From: Alphaproteobacteria bacterium
Lineage (GTDB): Bacteria > Pseudomonadota > Alphaproteobacteria > UBA9219
DNA length: 64,000 nt
Direction: 5' to 3'
NCBI GenBank assembly: GCA_028690155.1
Contig: JAQVBU010000001.1
Coordinates: 62,001 to 126,000, forward strand
A program made the translations under genes and the position numbers. Position 1 is the stretch's first letter. Each line of letters opens with the position of its first letter. Of this stretch, positions 9,966 to 17,804 are shown piece after piece. The notes under the pieces are model-generated. The model saw only the letters and a program-made list of their open reading frames with translations. It was not told where the DNA came from and searched no databases.

Positions 9966-11002
9966 GGACGGACGCCTTTGATTTTGATCTTCCGCCGGAT
10001 CGTATTGCCCAGCAAGCCTGCGAGCCGCGCGATCATGCGCGCCTTCTGTGCCTGACGCCCGAAGAGCAGAAAGATCGGCACGTTTACGATCTTCCCGATA
10101 TTCTGCGCCCGGATGACATTTTGGTTCTGAACGACACCCGTGTTATCCCGGCGCGCCTTTATGGAACGCGTGATGCCGTCCGCGTTGAAATTCTTCTGCA
10201 TAAAAAACAAAGCGACGGCACATGGTTGGCGTTCGCGCGCCCAGGGAAAAGGCTTCGTGTGGGACAAACGGTGCGCTTCGGTCCCGACTTCTCGGCCGAA
10301 ATCCTTGAAAAACGCGAATGCGGCGAAGTCGTTGTGCGCTTTGCCGCGCCGGATCACGACCTTCTTCGCCTTTTGAACCGTTACGGCGAAGCGCCCCTTC
10401 CGCCCTATATTAAAAGGGCGCCCGGCGAAGCGCGCGCCGACAAAGACCGCTATCAAACGGTCTTCGCGGCACGCGACGGCGCTGTGGCCGCGCCCACGGC
10501 GGGGCTTCATTTTACGCCCGCGCTTCTTGAGACCCTCAAGGCCAAAGGCATTGAGACGGCGATCGTCACGCTGCACGTTGGCGCCGGAACGTTCCTTCCC
10601 GTCAAGACCGAACACATCCGCGACCATATTATGCACGCCGAATGGGGCGAAATAACGCCCGAAGTCGCTCAAACGCTAAACGCCGCCCATAAACAAGGCC
10701 GTCGCATCATCGCGGTCGGAACCACAAGCCTGCGCGTTCTTGAAAGCTCCACGGACGAAGCGGGCATCATTCACCCCTTCGCTCAGGAAACGTCTATTTT
10801 CATAACGCCGGGCTATCGCTTTCGCGCGGTCGATGTTCTTCTCACGAATTTCCATTTGCCCCGATCGACTCTTTTTATGCTTGTCGCGGCTTTTATGGGA
10901 CTTGAGCGGATGAAAGCGGCCTATGCTCACGCCATCAAAGAACACTATCGTTTTTATTCCTACGGCGATGCGTGCCTTCTGGAAAAAGGCGCGTCCTTCT
11001 GA
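9953..11002 (+). CDS. queA: S-adenosylmethionine:tRNA ribosyltransferase-isomerase QueA
   Basis: 349 residues. QueA transfers the ribosyl moiety of SAM onto 7-aminomethyl-7-deazaguanine in tRNA, the penultimate step of queuosine synthesis. It begins FDFDLPPDRIAQ and contains LNDTRVIPARL, the GEAPLPPYIKR and PTAGLHFTPALL motifs, HVGAGTFLPVK and NFHLPRSTLFMLV, all typical of the family. The start overlaps the end of the phosphohexomutase gene. It is followed 42 bases later by tgt, which acts earlier in the same pathway, so this is a queuosine pair. Confidence 0.98.
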   Translation: MDDLRTDAFDFDLPPDRIAQQACEPRDHARLLCLTPEEQKDRHVYDLPDILRPDDILVLNDTRVIPARLYGTRDAVRVEILLHKKQSDGTWLAFARPGKRLRVGQTVRFGPDFSAEILEKRECGEVVVRFAAPDHDLLRLLNRYGEAPLPPYIKRAPGEARADKDRYQTVFAARDGAVAAPTAGLHFTPALLETLKAKGIETAIVTLHVGAGTFLPVKTEHIRDHIMHAEWGEITPEVAQTLNAAHKQGRRIIAVGTTSLRVLESSTDEAGIIHPFAQETSIFITPGYRFRAVDVLLTNFHLPRSTLFMLVAAFMGLERMKAAYAHAIKEHYRFYSYGDACLLEKGASF

Positions 11003-11044
11003 TAAAAAAGGTCTTTGTTTGCCTTTTCGTTAAAGGGTTTTTCC

Positions 11045-12175
11045 ATGTCTTTGTTTCATTTCGATATTCTTGCCTCTGACGGAAAGGCCCGTCGCGGCCG
11101 CGTAACAACCGCGCACGGCACTTTCGAAACGCCCGCCTTCATGGCCACAGCAACCGCCGCCACAATCAAGGGCACGTTGCCGGACTTGGCGCGAGAAGCC
11201 GGCGCGGAACTCGCCATTTGCAACACGTACCATCTTATGTTGCGCCCCACGGCCGAACGCGTAGCCCGACTGGGCGGTCTTCACGCGTTCATGGATTGGC
11301 CGGGGCCGATTGTGACGGATTCCGGCGGCTTTCAGGTGATGTCCTTGGCCAAGCTTCGAACCTTAAACGAAAACGGCGTCACGTTTCGTTCGCATATCGA
11401 CGGCAGCAAACACATTCTGACGCCCGAACGCTCCATGGAAATTCAGAACCTTCTGGATAGCGACATCACCATGTGCTTCGACGAATGCACCGCCTTTCCC
11501 GCCACGCACGAACAGGCCGAACAATCGATGCTTTTGTCCATGCGTTGGGCCGAACGGTGCAAAAAGGCCTTCCAGCCGCGCGACGGGTATGCCTTGTTTG
11601 GAATCAACCAAGGAAACGTCTTTCCGGACCTCCGTCATACGTCCGCCGCGATTTTAAACGACCTGAACCCAGAAGGTTTCGGCATTGGGGGACTTGCCAT
11701 CGGCGAGGGACAAGAATCGATGTTTGCCACGCTCGACGAAACCATCCCGGCCCTTACCCCCGAAAAGCCTCGTTATCTCATGGGCGTCGGAAGGCCCGAC
11801 GACATCGTCGGTGCCGTTTTGCGCGGCATAGACATGTTCGATTGCGTCATGCCGACGCGATCCGGAAGAACAGGTCAAGCGTTCACGCGCCGGGGGACCG
11901 TTAACATCCGAAACGCCCGCCATCTCGACGATCCGCGCCCTCTGGACGAAACCTGTTCGTGCCCGGCCTGCACACGCTACAACCGCGCCTATCTCCACCA
12001 TCTTTTCCGGAACGAAGAAATGCTGGGCCCGATTCTTCTTACGCTGCACAACATCCACTATTATCAACGCCTGCTGAAGGGGTTGCGTGACGCCATCGAA
12101 GCCCATACCCTTGAGACATACGTTGCCGATTTTTATGAACACCAAGCCCTTGGCGATTTGGCGGCTTTGTCATGA
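11045..12175 (+). CDS. tgt: Queuine/preQ1 tRNA-guanine transglycosylase
   Basis: 376 residues from ATG 11045 (a TTG at 11015 would add 10 atypical residues). Tgt swaps guanine 34 for preQ1 in tRNAs with GUN anticodons. Seen: [29 protein letters not shown] with the substrate-binding Asp; the active-site [11 protein letters not shown] and [16 protein letters not shown]; and the zinc site CSCPACTRY...H near the C-terminus. AAAGGG lies upstream of the chosen start. The stop overlaps the start of the next gene as ATGA, so the SH3-domain gene downstream is likely translated from the same message. Confidence 0.98.
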   Translation: MSLFHFDILASDGKARRGRVTTAHGTFETPAFMATATAATIKGTLPDLAREAGAELAICNTYHLMLRPTAERVARLGGLHAFMDWPGPIVTDSGGFQVMSLAKLRTLNENGVTFRSHIDGSKHILTPERSMEIQNLLDSDITMCFDECTAFPATHEQAEQSMLLSMRWAERCKKAFQPRDGYALFGINQGNVFPDLRHTSAAILNDLNPEGFGIGGLAIGEGQESMFATLDETIPALTPEKPRYLMGVGRPDDIVGAVLRGIDMFDCVMPTRSGRTGQAFTRRGTVNIRNARHLDDPRPLDETCSCPACTRYNRAYLHHLFRNEEMLGPILLTLHNIHYYQRLLKGLRDAIEAHTLETYVADFYEHQALGDLAALS

Positions 12176-12660
12176 GAGCAATCGTTTTCCTGTTTGCGGC
12201 CCTTCTTGTCCCGGCAAATGCCTTCGCCGCGTCGGCCGATAACACCTCGCATTTACCCCTTCCGCGTTTTGTTTCTTTGCGCAACGGCGTCGTTAATATG
12301 CGCACAGGCCCCGGCTTTCGCTATCCCATCAAATGGGTTTACAAAAAGCGCGGCCTGCCTGTGGAGGTAACGGCGGAATACGATATATGGAGGCGAGTCC
12401 GGGACCCCGGAGGCGAGGAGGGCTGGATTAGCAAAACCGAACTGACGGGCGTTCGCAATGCGTTTGTCAAAGAAGGGCCCCAAAACCTTTTTAAGCGGGC
12501 CGATACAAAAACGCCCGTCGTGGCGCATCTTGAAAAAGGCGCGATCGGCAAAATCCTTTCGTGCGAACCTTTGTGGTGCAAAATCTCTTTCGACGGCGTT
12601 AAGGGCTTCCTCCCCAAAACGGGGTTTTGGGGAGCCCATGCTGACGAGACCTTCGATTAA
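12172..12660 (+). CDS. Exported SH3b-domain protein
   Basis: 162 residues. It has a Sec signal peptide (hydrophobic residues 3-20, cleavage near AFA|AS) followed by two bacterial SH3-like modules: one around [16 protein letters not shown]...GWISKTEL and a second around [24 protein letters not shown]...[14 protein letters not shown]. The pattern matches small periplasmic SH3_4-type proteins common in alphaproteobacteria, thought to bind peptidoglycan or peptides; the exact role is unknown. Its start overlaps the tgt stop by four bases. It converges with the lipoprotein gene, whose end is only 10 bases away. Confidence 0.85.
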   Translation: MRAIVFLFAALLVPANAFAASADNTSHLPLPRFVSLRNGVVNMRTGPGFRYPIKWVYKKRGLPVEVTAEYDIWRRVRDPGGEEGWISKTELTGVRNAFVKEGPQNLFKRADTKTPVVAHLEKGAIGKILSCEPLWCKISFDGVKGFLPKTGFWGAHADETFD

Positions 12661-12669
12661 ACGCCGACG

Positions 12670-13089
12670 CTACTTGGCCGCCGAACACGGCGTCTGGCCC
12701 ACGTCGCGGCGACGCAAGGCGCAATCTGTCGGGGCCCATCCGCGCTGACGCATACACTCGGTCACGACACGCTGCGGCTTTGTCACGCAAGCCCCCTCGT
12801 TGTCCGGACCCGTCGTGGCCACGGCTGTCTGAGCAAGCCGCTGATTGTCGGCTTGAAAGAGAACCGTATCATCATGGGCCGCGTTGGAAGGATAAATGCC
12901 GCAGTTGCACTGGCTGAGATCGAACTCAAGCTTTTTCTGAAGTTTGCTGGACGACAAAAAAAGGTTCGGCTCGCTGATCGGCCGCCAGTACTCCGACGCC
13001 GTTGGCTCGGGCGGTAGAGAGAACGACGAGAAGGACGAGCACGCCGCCGTGAGCAAAACGCCCGCCAAAGAAAGAGCACCCAGACGCAT
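12670..13089 (-). CDS. Predicted lipoprotein of unknown function
   Basis: 139 residues from ATG 13089, chosen because it starts a clean lipoprotein signal (hydrophobic stretch and lipobox LTAAC) and is preceded by GGGAG; an upstream ATG at 13128 would add 13 residues ahead of the signal. The mature part has regularly placed cysteines (CNCG near residue 68, then CV, EC, DC and PC toward the C-terminus), suggesting disulfides in the periplasm. No family is recognised. It stands alone and converges with the SH3 gene. Confidence 0.75.
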   Translation of the reverse strand: MRLGALSLAGVLLTAACSSFSSFSLPPEPTASEYWRPISEPNLFLSSSKLQKKLEFDLSQCNCGIYPSNAAHDDTVLFQADNQRLAQTAVATTGPDNEGACVTKPQRVVTECMRQRGWAPTDCALRRRDVGQTPCSAAK

Positions 13090-13153
13090 GAAAAAAACTC
13101 CCGAAGCTGAGAAACACGTCATAATCAACGATTATAACGCCAAAATCAACACC

Positions 13154-13861
13154 TTAAAGCAGGCCCATATGCTTAAAACTCACGGTTTTCTCTCGACCGA
13201 TCACAAGATGGTCGTGAACGGCAATCCCTAAGGGCTGGCAAGCCGCCAGAATCGCCTGGGTCATGGCAATATCGTTCTTGCTGGGGGAAGGGTCTCCCGA
13301 CGGGTGGTTGTGCACCAAAACAAGGGCCCCGGCGCCAACTTCGAGCGCCCGCCTAACGATTTCCCGCGGGTAAACCGATGTGTGATCAAGGGTGCCTTTT
13401 TGTTGAATCTCTTCGGCTAGTAACTTGTTTTTACGGTCTAAAAAAAGAAGCCTAAACTGTTCAACCGGTTCGTGCGCCATGGCGAGACGGCAATAATCGA
13501 CGATGCGCTGCCAATTGTTAAGCAAAGGAAGGCCGATAAGGCTTTCCTTTTGAGCCCGAAGCGTAACCGCCCCCACAATCAAAACCGTGCTCACGGCTTG
13601 TTCGCTGAGGCCCGAGGCCAACAGGCGGTCTTTGGGCGCATTGAGGACGTTCCAAAGGCTCTTGAATTCGGTTAACAGCTTCTTGGCCAAAGGCTTAACG
13701 TCTTGGCGCGGGATCGCCGAAAAAAGCAAAAGCTCCAGAAGCTCATAATCCTGCAACGCCTCGGCCCCAGCGTCGAGGAAACGACTCCTCAGGCGTTTTC
13801 GATGCCCAAGATAGTGCGGCTCTTTTGGGACCGAGTCTTTGTTGGTTGTCCGTGCCGCCAT
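13154..13861 (-). CDS. radC: RadC/MPN-domain protein
   Basis: 235 residues. An N-terminal helix-hairpin-helix-like region (YELLELLLFSAIPR, about residues 39-52) is followed by a JAMM/MPN metalloprotease-like domain with HNHPSGDPSPSKND (about 184-197) as the metal motif. The family name is historical; a DNA-repair role has been questioned and the biochemical function is unsettled. It is only 5 bases from the methyltransferase gene on the same strand, so a ubiA-methyltransferase-radC transcript is likely. Confidence 0.93.
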   Translation of the reverse strand: MAARTTNKDSVPKEPHYLGHRKRLRSRFLDAGAEALQDYELLELLLFSAIPRQDVKPLAKKLLTEFKSLWNVLNAPKDRLLASGLSEQAVSTVLIVGAVTLRAQKESLIGLPLLNNWQRIVDYCRLAMAHEPVEQFRLLFLDRKNKLLAEEIQQKGTLDHTSVYPREIVRRALEVGAGALVLVHNHPSGDPSPSKNDIAMTQAILAACQPLGIAVHDHLVIGREKTVSFKHMGLL

Positions 13862-13866
13862 TTTTG

Positions 13867-14535
13867 TTAACCTTCAGAAGCAAAAAAGGGGACCATCCGC
13901 CAAACCGTTACCGTCCGAGAGTCTCGATCTTCAAGATCGCGGGACGTCGGCACGACGTAACGGGCCAAAACCTCCAGCCCTTCGTCGGGCACATAGGCGC
14001 GGCCGGGATCGCCCAGAAGAACGGTTAATCCCGAGGCCACACAAAGACGCAGCCAACGAAGCAAAGTTGTACTCATCGCTTGCTGGTAGCAAACATCGCC
14101 CGCCAAAATGACTTCGGCCTTACGATACGGTTTTGTAAAATCGAGCCGCGCCTTTGTCTCAAGACAAAGCCCGTTGGCCGACGCATTCAGTTCTTCCGCA
14201 ACGCGTGCCAAAGGATCGCAATCGACGGCGCAGACGCTTCTGGCCCCAGCTCGAGCCGCCGCAAGGGCACAAAGGCCGCTGCCCGAACCGATGTCAAGAA
14301 CGCGCTTGCCTGAAACCTGTTCTGGATGATCGAGAACATACCGCGCGACGCCCTGTCCGCCCGGCCAAGCCGCGGCCCAATAGGGCGGGGGGAGATTGTC
14401 CTCGGCCAACCGTTCTTGCATCAAGGACCACAAGGGCGTGAAGGCCGCCGCAAGGCAAAGGGACAGCTCGGGAACAAGGGGCGGCGAACAAAGGCTTGTT
14501 TGGGCATGAATAAACGACGCAGGATCTTCGGTCAT
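13867..14535 (-). CDS. Class I methyltransferase resembling ETF-beta lysine methyltransferase
   Basis: 222 residues. The SAM-binding motif I is VLDIGSGSGL (about residues 78-87), preceded by PYWAAAWPGGQGVARY and followed by AVDCDP. That WAxAWPGGQ block followed by a Rossmann methyltransferase is characteristic of the METTL20/ETFBKMT-PrmA-like group, which trimethylates lysines of the electron-transfer flavoprotein beta subunit. A possible substrate, etfB, lies at 28993-29742 and carries the expected lysine cluster. The start overlaps the stop of ubiA by four bases. It could also be a ribosomal-protein methyltransferase of the PrmA group. Confidence 0.72.
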   Translation of the reverse strand: MTEDPASFIHAQTSLCSPPLVPELSLCLAAAFTPLWSLMQERLAEDNLPPPYWAAAWPGGQGVARYVLDHPEQVSGKRVLDIGSGSGLCALAAARAGARSVCAVDCDPLARVAEELNASANGLCLETKARLDFTKPYRKAEVILAGDVCYQQAMSTTLLRWLRLCVASGLTVLLGDPGRAYVPDEGLEVLARYVVPTSRDLEDRDSRTVTVWRMVPFFASEG

Positions 14536-15458
14536 AAAAGCTTGCCCAACACAATGGCGGCCAAAACGATAAAACCAAAATCGCGGTTCGCCGCAAAACG
14601 GCGGCCGCAGTTTTCAGGATCGTCCGGCTTCCATATCATAAGCTGATACGCGGCAAAGCACGCCGCCACGACAAGCCCCCATCCGTAAACAGGGCTCAAG
14701 CCGTCGGGGGGAACGAGCCGACCGGCCCAAAACAGAAAAACTATGGTCAGGGCATAAAACAACGCAATCCACCGAAGAGACGCCTCGCCGAACAAAAGGG
14801 CGGTTGACTTAATGCCGACAAAAACGTCGTCTTTTTTGTCTTGGTGCGCATAAAGGGTGTCATAGGCAAGGGTCCAAAAAATTCCGGCGACGTACATCGC
14901 AAGATGGGCCCAACTGACCGTTTCCAAAACAGCCGCGCCGCCCATCAACACGCCCCAATTAAAGGTAAAGCCGAGAAAAAGCTGGGGCCACCACGTCGCC
15001 CTTTTCATTAAAGGATAGGTAAACACAAGGGCCAACGACGACGCCCCCAACCAAACGGTCGTGGGGTTAAATTGCAAAAGAACAACAAGCCCCAAAAGAA
15101 GAAGAGCCGCCAAAAGAAGAAGGGCCTGCCAAACGGAAATCTCTCCCGAGGCAAGCGGCCGGTCCCTCGTGCGCGCGACAAGGCGATCCAGCTTTCTGTC
15201 GTAAAGATCGTTGACGATACATCCCGCGGCGCGCAACACCATCGCGCCGACCGCAAACAAAAATAAAAACCACGCGCTGGGAAGCGAATCGGACGCCAAG
15301 GCCAAGCCCCACCAACACGGTAAAAGAAGAAGCCACGTTCCGGCGGGCTTATCAACCCGCATCAAACGCAGATAGGGCTGCGCCCACAAGGGGACGTGTG
15401 CACGCCACGCGCTTGATGTCGTCGTGTGTTGACGAGTACCGTCGTCTTGCTCCATCAT
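14532..15458 (-). CDS. ubiA: 4-hydroxybenzoate polyprenyltransferase UbiA
   Basis: 308 residues, a polytopic membrane protein with about eight to nine hydrophobic segments. It prenylates 4-hydroxybenzoate in ubiquinone synthesis. The two Asp-rich prenyl-diphosphate sites are visible: NDLYDRKLDRLVARTRDRPL (about residues 93-112) and YAHQDKKDDVFVGIKST (about 210-226), along with DKPAGTWLLLLPCWWG at the N-terminal side. It is the first gene of a probable three-gene unit with the methyltransferase and radC. Confidence 0.96.
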   Translation of the reverse strand: MMEQDDGTRQHTTTSSAWRAHVPLWAQPYLRLMRVDKPAGTWLLLLPCWWGLALASDSLPSAWFLFLFAVGAMVLRAAGCIVNDLYDRKLDRLVARTRDRPLASGEISVWQALLLLAALLLLGLVVLLQFNPTTVWLGASSLALVFTYPLMKRATWWPQLFLGFTFNWGVLMGGAAVLETVSWAHLAMYVAGIFWTLAYDTLYAHQDKKDDVFVGIKSTALLFGEASLRWIALFYALTIVFLFWAGRLVPPDGLSPVYGWGLVVAACFAAYQLMIWKPDDPENCGRRFAANRDFGFIVLAAIVLGKLL

Positions 15459-15552
15459 AGGGCTCCCTCGTTCGCGTCTATCGAAAGTATAGACGGGGCT
15501 CTTGGCTCATGACAAGCTCGCCCTACGTTTCATATAAAAAGGATTCCTTCTG

Positions 15553-16362
15553 ATGAACTATCTCCCCCAAGAGGCAAAAATATCGCTCGACGTCGCCGAA
15601 TCCGTTCTTAAAAGCAATGACCCCGAACCGTTGCGGCTCAAAAAACTTTGCTGGTCGTTGATGCTGCTCCGCTCGACCGGCCTCGGCAACGCGTTGCGCC
15701 AACTCATCGGAAATTCAATATACAGCGGCCCGTTCAAAGGCATGACGCTTATCAAAGAATGCTCGCGCCCGCCCTTGATCCTTGGATGCTATGAGCATGA
15801 GCTTCATCCCGTCGTCGAAGACATCATCGCGCGCGGCTATGACCGTATTTTGAACATCGGGTGTTCGCTGGGCTACTACGCCGTGGGTTTTGCACGGCGC
15901 ATGCCCCAAACCAAGGTCGAGGGATTCGATATCGACCCTGGCGTCCGCGCGCTGTTCAACTCCATGGTCGAACTGAACGGCGTCGGCGACCGGGTTTGCG
16001 TGTCCGGTGAATTTTTTGGAAAAAATTTCGAGACGTATGCGAATGAAAAAACCCTCGTTTTCATGGATATCGAGGGGGCCGAGGAGGAGCTTTTAAACCC
16101 TGAGGCTTTTCCTGCCCTCAAGAAAATGGATGTCGTGGTCGAACTTCACGATGTCATGCGCCCCGGCATCTCGGAAAAAATCCTGAAACGCTTCGAACCT
16201 ACGCATACTCTTGAGGTTATCCAGAACAAAAATATTCTTCCTGACATTTCAGCGCTTCTTCCGCCGCAGACCTTTCTCGATCCCTACGATCATATGCTTT
16301 TGGGCTGGGAATCGCGCGACGGCTTTACGCCCTGGGGGGTTTTTCGAGTAAAAACTGCATAA
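15553..16362 (+). CDS. Class I SAM-dependent methyltransferase, specificity unknown
   Basis: 269 residues. A Rossmann SAM-binding core is seen: ILNIGCSLGYYAVGFARR (about residues 98-115) as motif I, and VEGFDIDP (about 122-129) as the acidic ribose-binding loop. FMDIEGAEEELL (about 172-183) resembles the FkbM-type DVEGAE segment. The N-terminal 95 residues are not recognised. AAGGA lies about 8 bases before ATG 15553. It stands alone, divergent from ubiA and 145 bases upstream of recA on the same strand. FkbM-like sugar O-methyltransferase is the best guess, but weak. Confidence 0.62.
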   Translation: MNYLPQEAKISLDVAESVLKSNDPEPLRLKKLCWSLMLLRSTGLGNALRQLIGNSIYSGPFKGMTLIKECSRPPLILGCYEHELHPVVEDIIARGYDRILNIGCSLGYYAVGFARRMPQTKVEGFDIDPGVRALFNSMVELNGVGDRVCVSGEFFGKNFETYANEKTLVFMDIEGAEEELLNPEAFPALKKMDVVVELHDVMRPGISEKILKRFEPTHTLEVIQNKNILPDISALLPPQTFLDPYDHMLLGWESRDGFTPWGVFRVKTA

Positions 16363-16393
16363 AAACAAGCTGTTAAACAAACACGCCGAGGGA

Positions 16394-16408
16394 GAACAAA
16401 AAAAGAAC
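16394..16408. promoter_or_regulatory. LexA SOS box upstream of recA
   Basis: The sequence GAAC-AAAAAAA-GAAC is the reverse complement of GTTC-N7-GTTC, the direct-repeat LexA operator used in alphaproteobacteria. It sits about 100 bases before the recA ATG, next to a weak promoter-like TTGCGC...TAAAAA pair (about 16410-16438). Position and motif agree with SOS control of recA. Confidence 0.8.
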
Positions 16409-16507
16409 TTGCGCCTGAAAAAAGATTAGCATAAAAAGAACAAAACAGAAACATTATGCCCCGTTTCTTATCCTGCCTTTTCCTGCTAACCAAGAAGGAG
16501 CTTTCCC

Positions 16508-17617
16508 ATGGCCGCCGCCCGTTCTGCCAAACTCCACGTCGTTGAAGAAGAAACCAAGGACACAAAAACCATGAATCCCGAACGTCAAAAAGCTCTCGAT
16601 GCCGCGCTCAGCCAAATCGAACGCGCCTTTGGTAAAGGCTCGGTCATGAAGCTGGGTTCCAAGGACGCGGCCGCTGAGATCGAAACGATCTCAACCGGCT
16701 CGCTGGGCCTTGACATCGCGTTGGGCATCGGCGGCCTTCCGCGCGGTCGCATCATCGAAATCTACGGTCCCGAAAGCTCCGGAAAAACAACCTTGGCGCT
16801 TCACGTTGTGGCGCAAGCGCAGAAAAACGGCGGGACTTGCGCCTTCGTCGACGCCGAACACGCGCTCGACCCGGCCTATGCCCACAAACTCGGCGTCGAC
16901 ATCGAAAATCTTCTCATCTCCCAACCCGACGCGGGCGAACAGGCGCTTGAAATCGCGGATACGCTGGTGCGCTCGGGCGCCATTGACGTGCTCGTCGTCG
17001 ACTCGGTGGCCGCGCTGGTGCCGCGAGCCGAACTCGAAGGCGAAATGGGAGACAGCCACATGGGGCTTCAGGCCCGTCTGATGAGCCAAGCGTTGCGCAA
17101 GCTCACGGGGTCGATCTCGCGTTCGCGCTGCATGGTCATCTTCATCAACCAGATCCGCATGAAAATCGGCGTCATGTTCGGCAATCCGGAAACGACGACC
17201 GGCGGCAACGCGCTCAAGTTCTATGCCTCGGTGCGGCTCGATATTCGCCGCATCGGCGCCATCAAGGACCGCGACACGGTCGTCGGCAACCAAACGCGCA
17301 TCAAGGTCGTGAAGAACAAGCTCGCGCCGCCATTCCGCACGGTCGAATTCGACATCATGTACGGCGAAGGCATCTCGAAAACCGGCGAAATTCTGGATCT
17401 GGGCGTACAGGCGAACGTCGTCGAAAAGTCCGGCGCGTGGTTCTCGTACGACGGGCAGAGGATCGGTCAGGGCCGCGAAAACGCCAAGGCGTTCCTGCGC
17501 GATAATCCCGAAAGCGCCGAGATGATCGAGAAAAAAATCCGCGCCAACGCAGGCCTTGTCGCGGACGTCATGATGACCGGCACGGAAGAGGAAAGCAACG
17601 ACGCGACCGACGCTTAG
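16508..17617 (+). CDS. recA: Recombinase RecA
   Basis: 369 residues. RecA performs homologous strand exchange and stimulates LexA self-cleavage. Seen: the P-loop [13 protein letters not shown] (about residues 85-97); the [12 protein letters not shown] and VDSVAALVP segments; the L1/L2 loops around [18 protein letters not shown] and [20 protein letters not shown]; and an acidic C-terminus. AAGGAG precedes ATG 16508. The N-terminus carries about 20 extra residues before the conserved start; an internal ATG (16571) could give the shorter form, but the ribosome site favours 16508. It is followed by a strong terminator. Confidence 0.98.
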   Translation: MAAARSAKLHVVEEETKDTKTMNPERQKALDAALSQIERAFGKGSVMKLGSKDAAAEIETISTGSLGLDIALGIGGLPRGRIIEIYGPESSGKTTLALHVVAQAQKNGGTCAFVDAEHALDPAYAHKLGVDIENLLISQPDAGEQALEIADTLVRSGAIDVLVVDSVAALVPRAELEGEMGDSHMGLQARLMSQALRKLTGSISRSRCMVIFINQIRMKIGVMFGNPETTTGGNALKFYASVRLDIRRIGAIKDRDTVVGNQTRIKVVKNKLAPPFRTVEFDIMYGEGISKTGEILDLGVQANVVEKSGAWFSYDGQRIGQGRENAKAFLRDNPESAEMIEKKIRANAGLVADVMMTGTEEESNDATDA

Positions 17618-17647
17618 CCGTTCGGGCCCCCACCCGTTCGTCTTCTC

Positions 17648-17677
17648 GAAAAGGGGGTAAAAAGCCCCCTTTTCTTT
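17648..17677 (+). terminator. Rho-independent terminator of recA
   Basis: A perfect 10-bp inverted repeat GAAAAGGGGG / CCCCCTTTTC with a 7-base loop is followed by TTT, 30 bases after the recA stop. Confidence 0.85.
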
Positions 17678-17678
17678 G

Positions 17679-17804
17679 AGCGCCGATCACAATAAGGCTG
17701 GCCTCTTTCGTGCCAACCGTTTGCGTGAATCGGCTTGGTTAAATAAAGATCGAGCGCCTTTCCCAAACGCCAGATCCGGTCAGCCTAATCGGAAAATGCT
17801 CTAG
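17679..17804. repeat. CTAG-ended palindromic intergenic repeat, copy A (long form)
   Basis: Between recA and dnaG (convergent). The left part reads GAGCGCCGATCACAATAAGG, then a hairpin around TGGC...GCCA, then CGTTTGCGTGAATCGG. This aligns with copies at 34400-34463 and 44278-44341. The right end, read on the minus strand, is CTAGAGCATTTTCCGATTAGG, which resembles the left end read inward. The CTAG at 17801-17804 contains the stop codon of dnaG. This copy is about twice the length of the other two. Confidence 0.7.
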
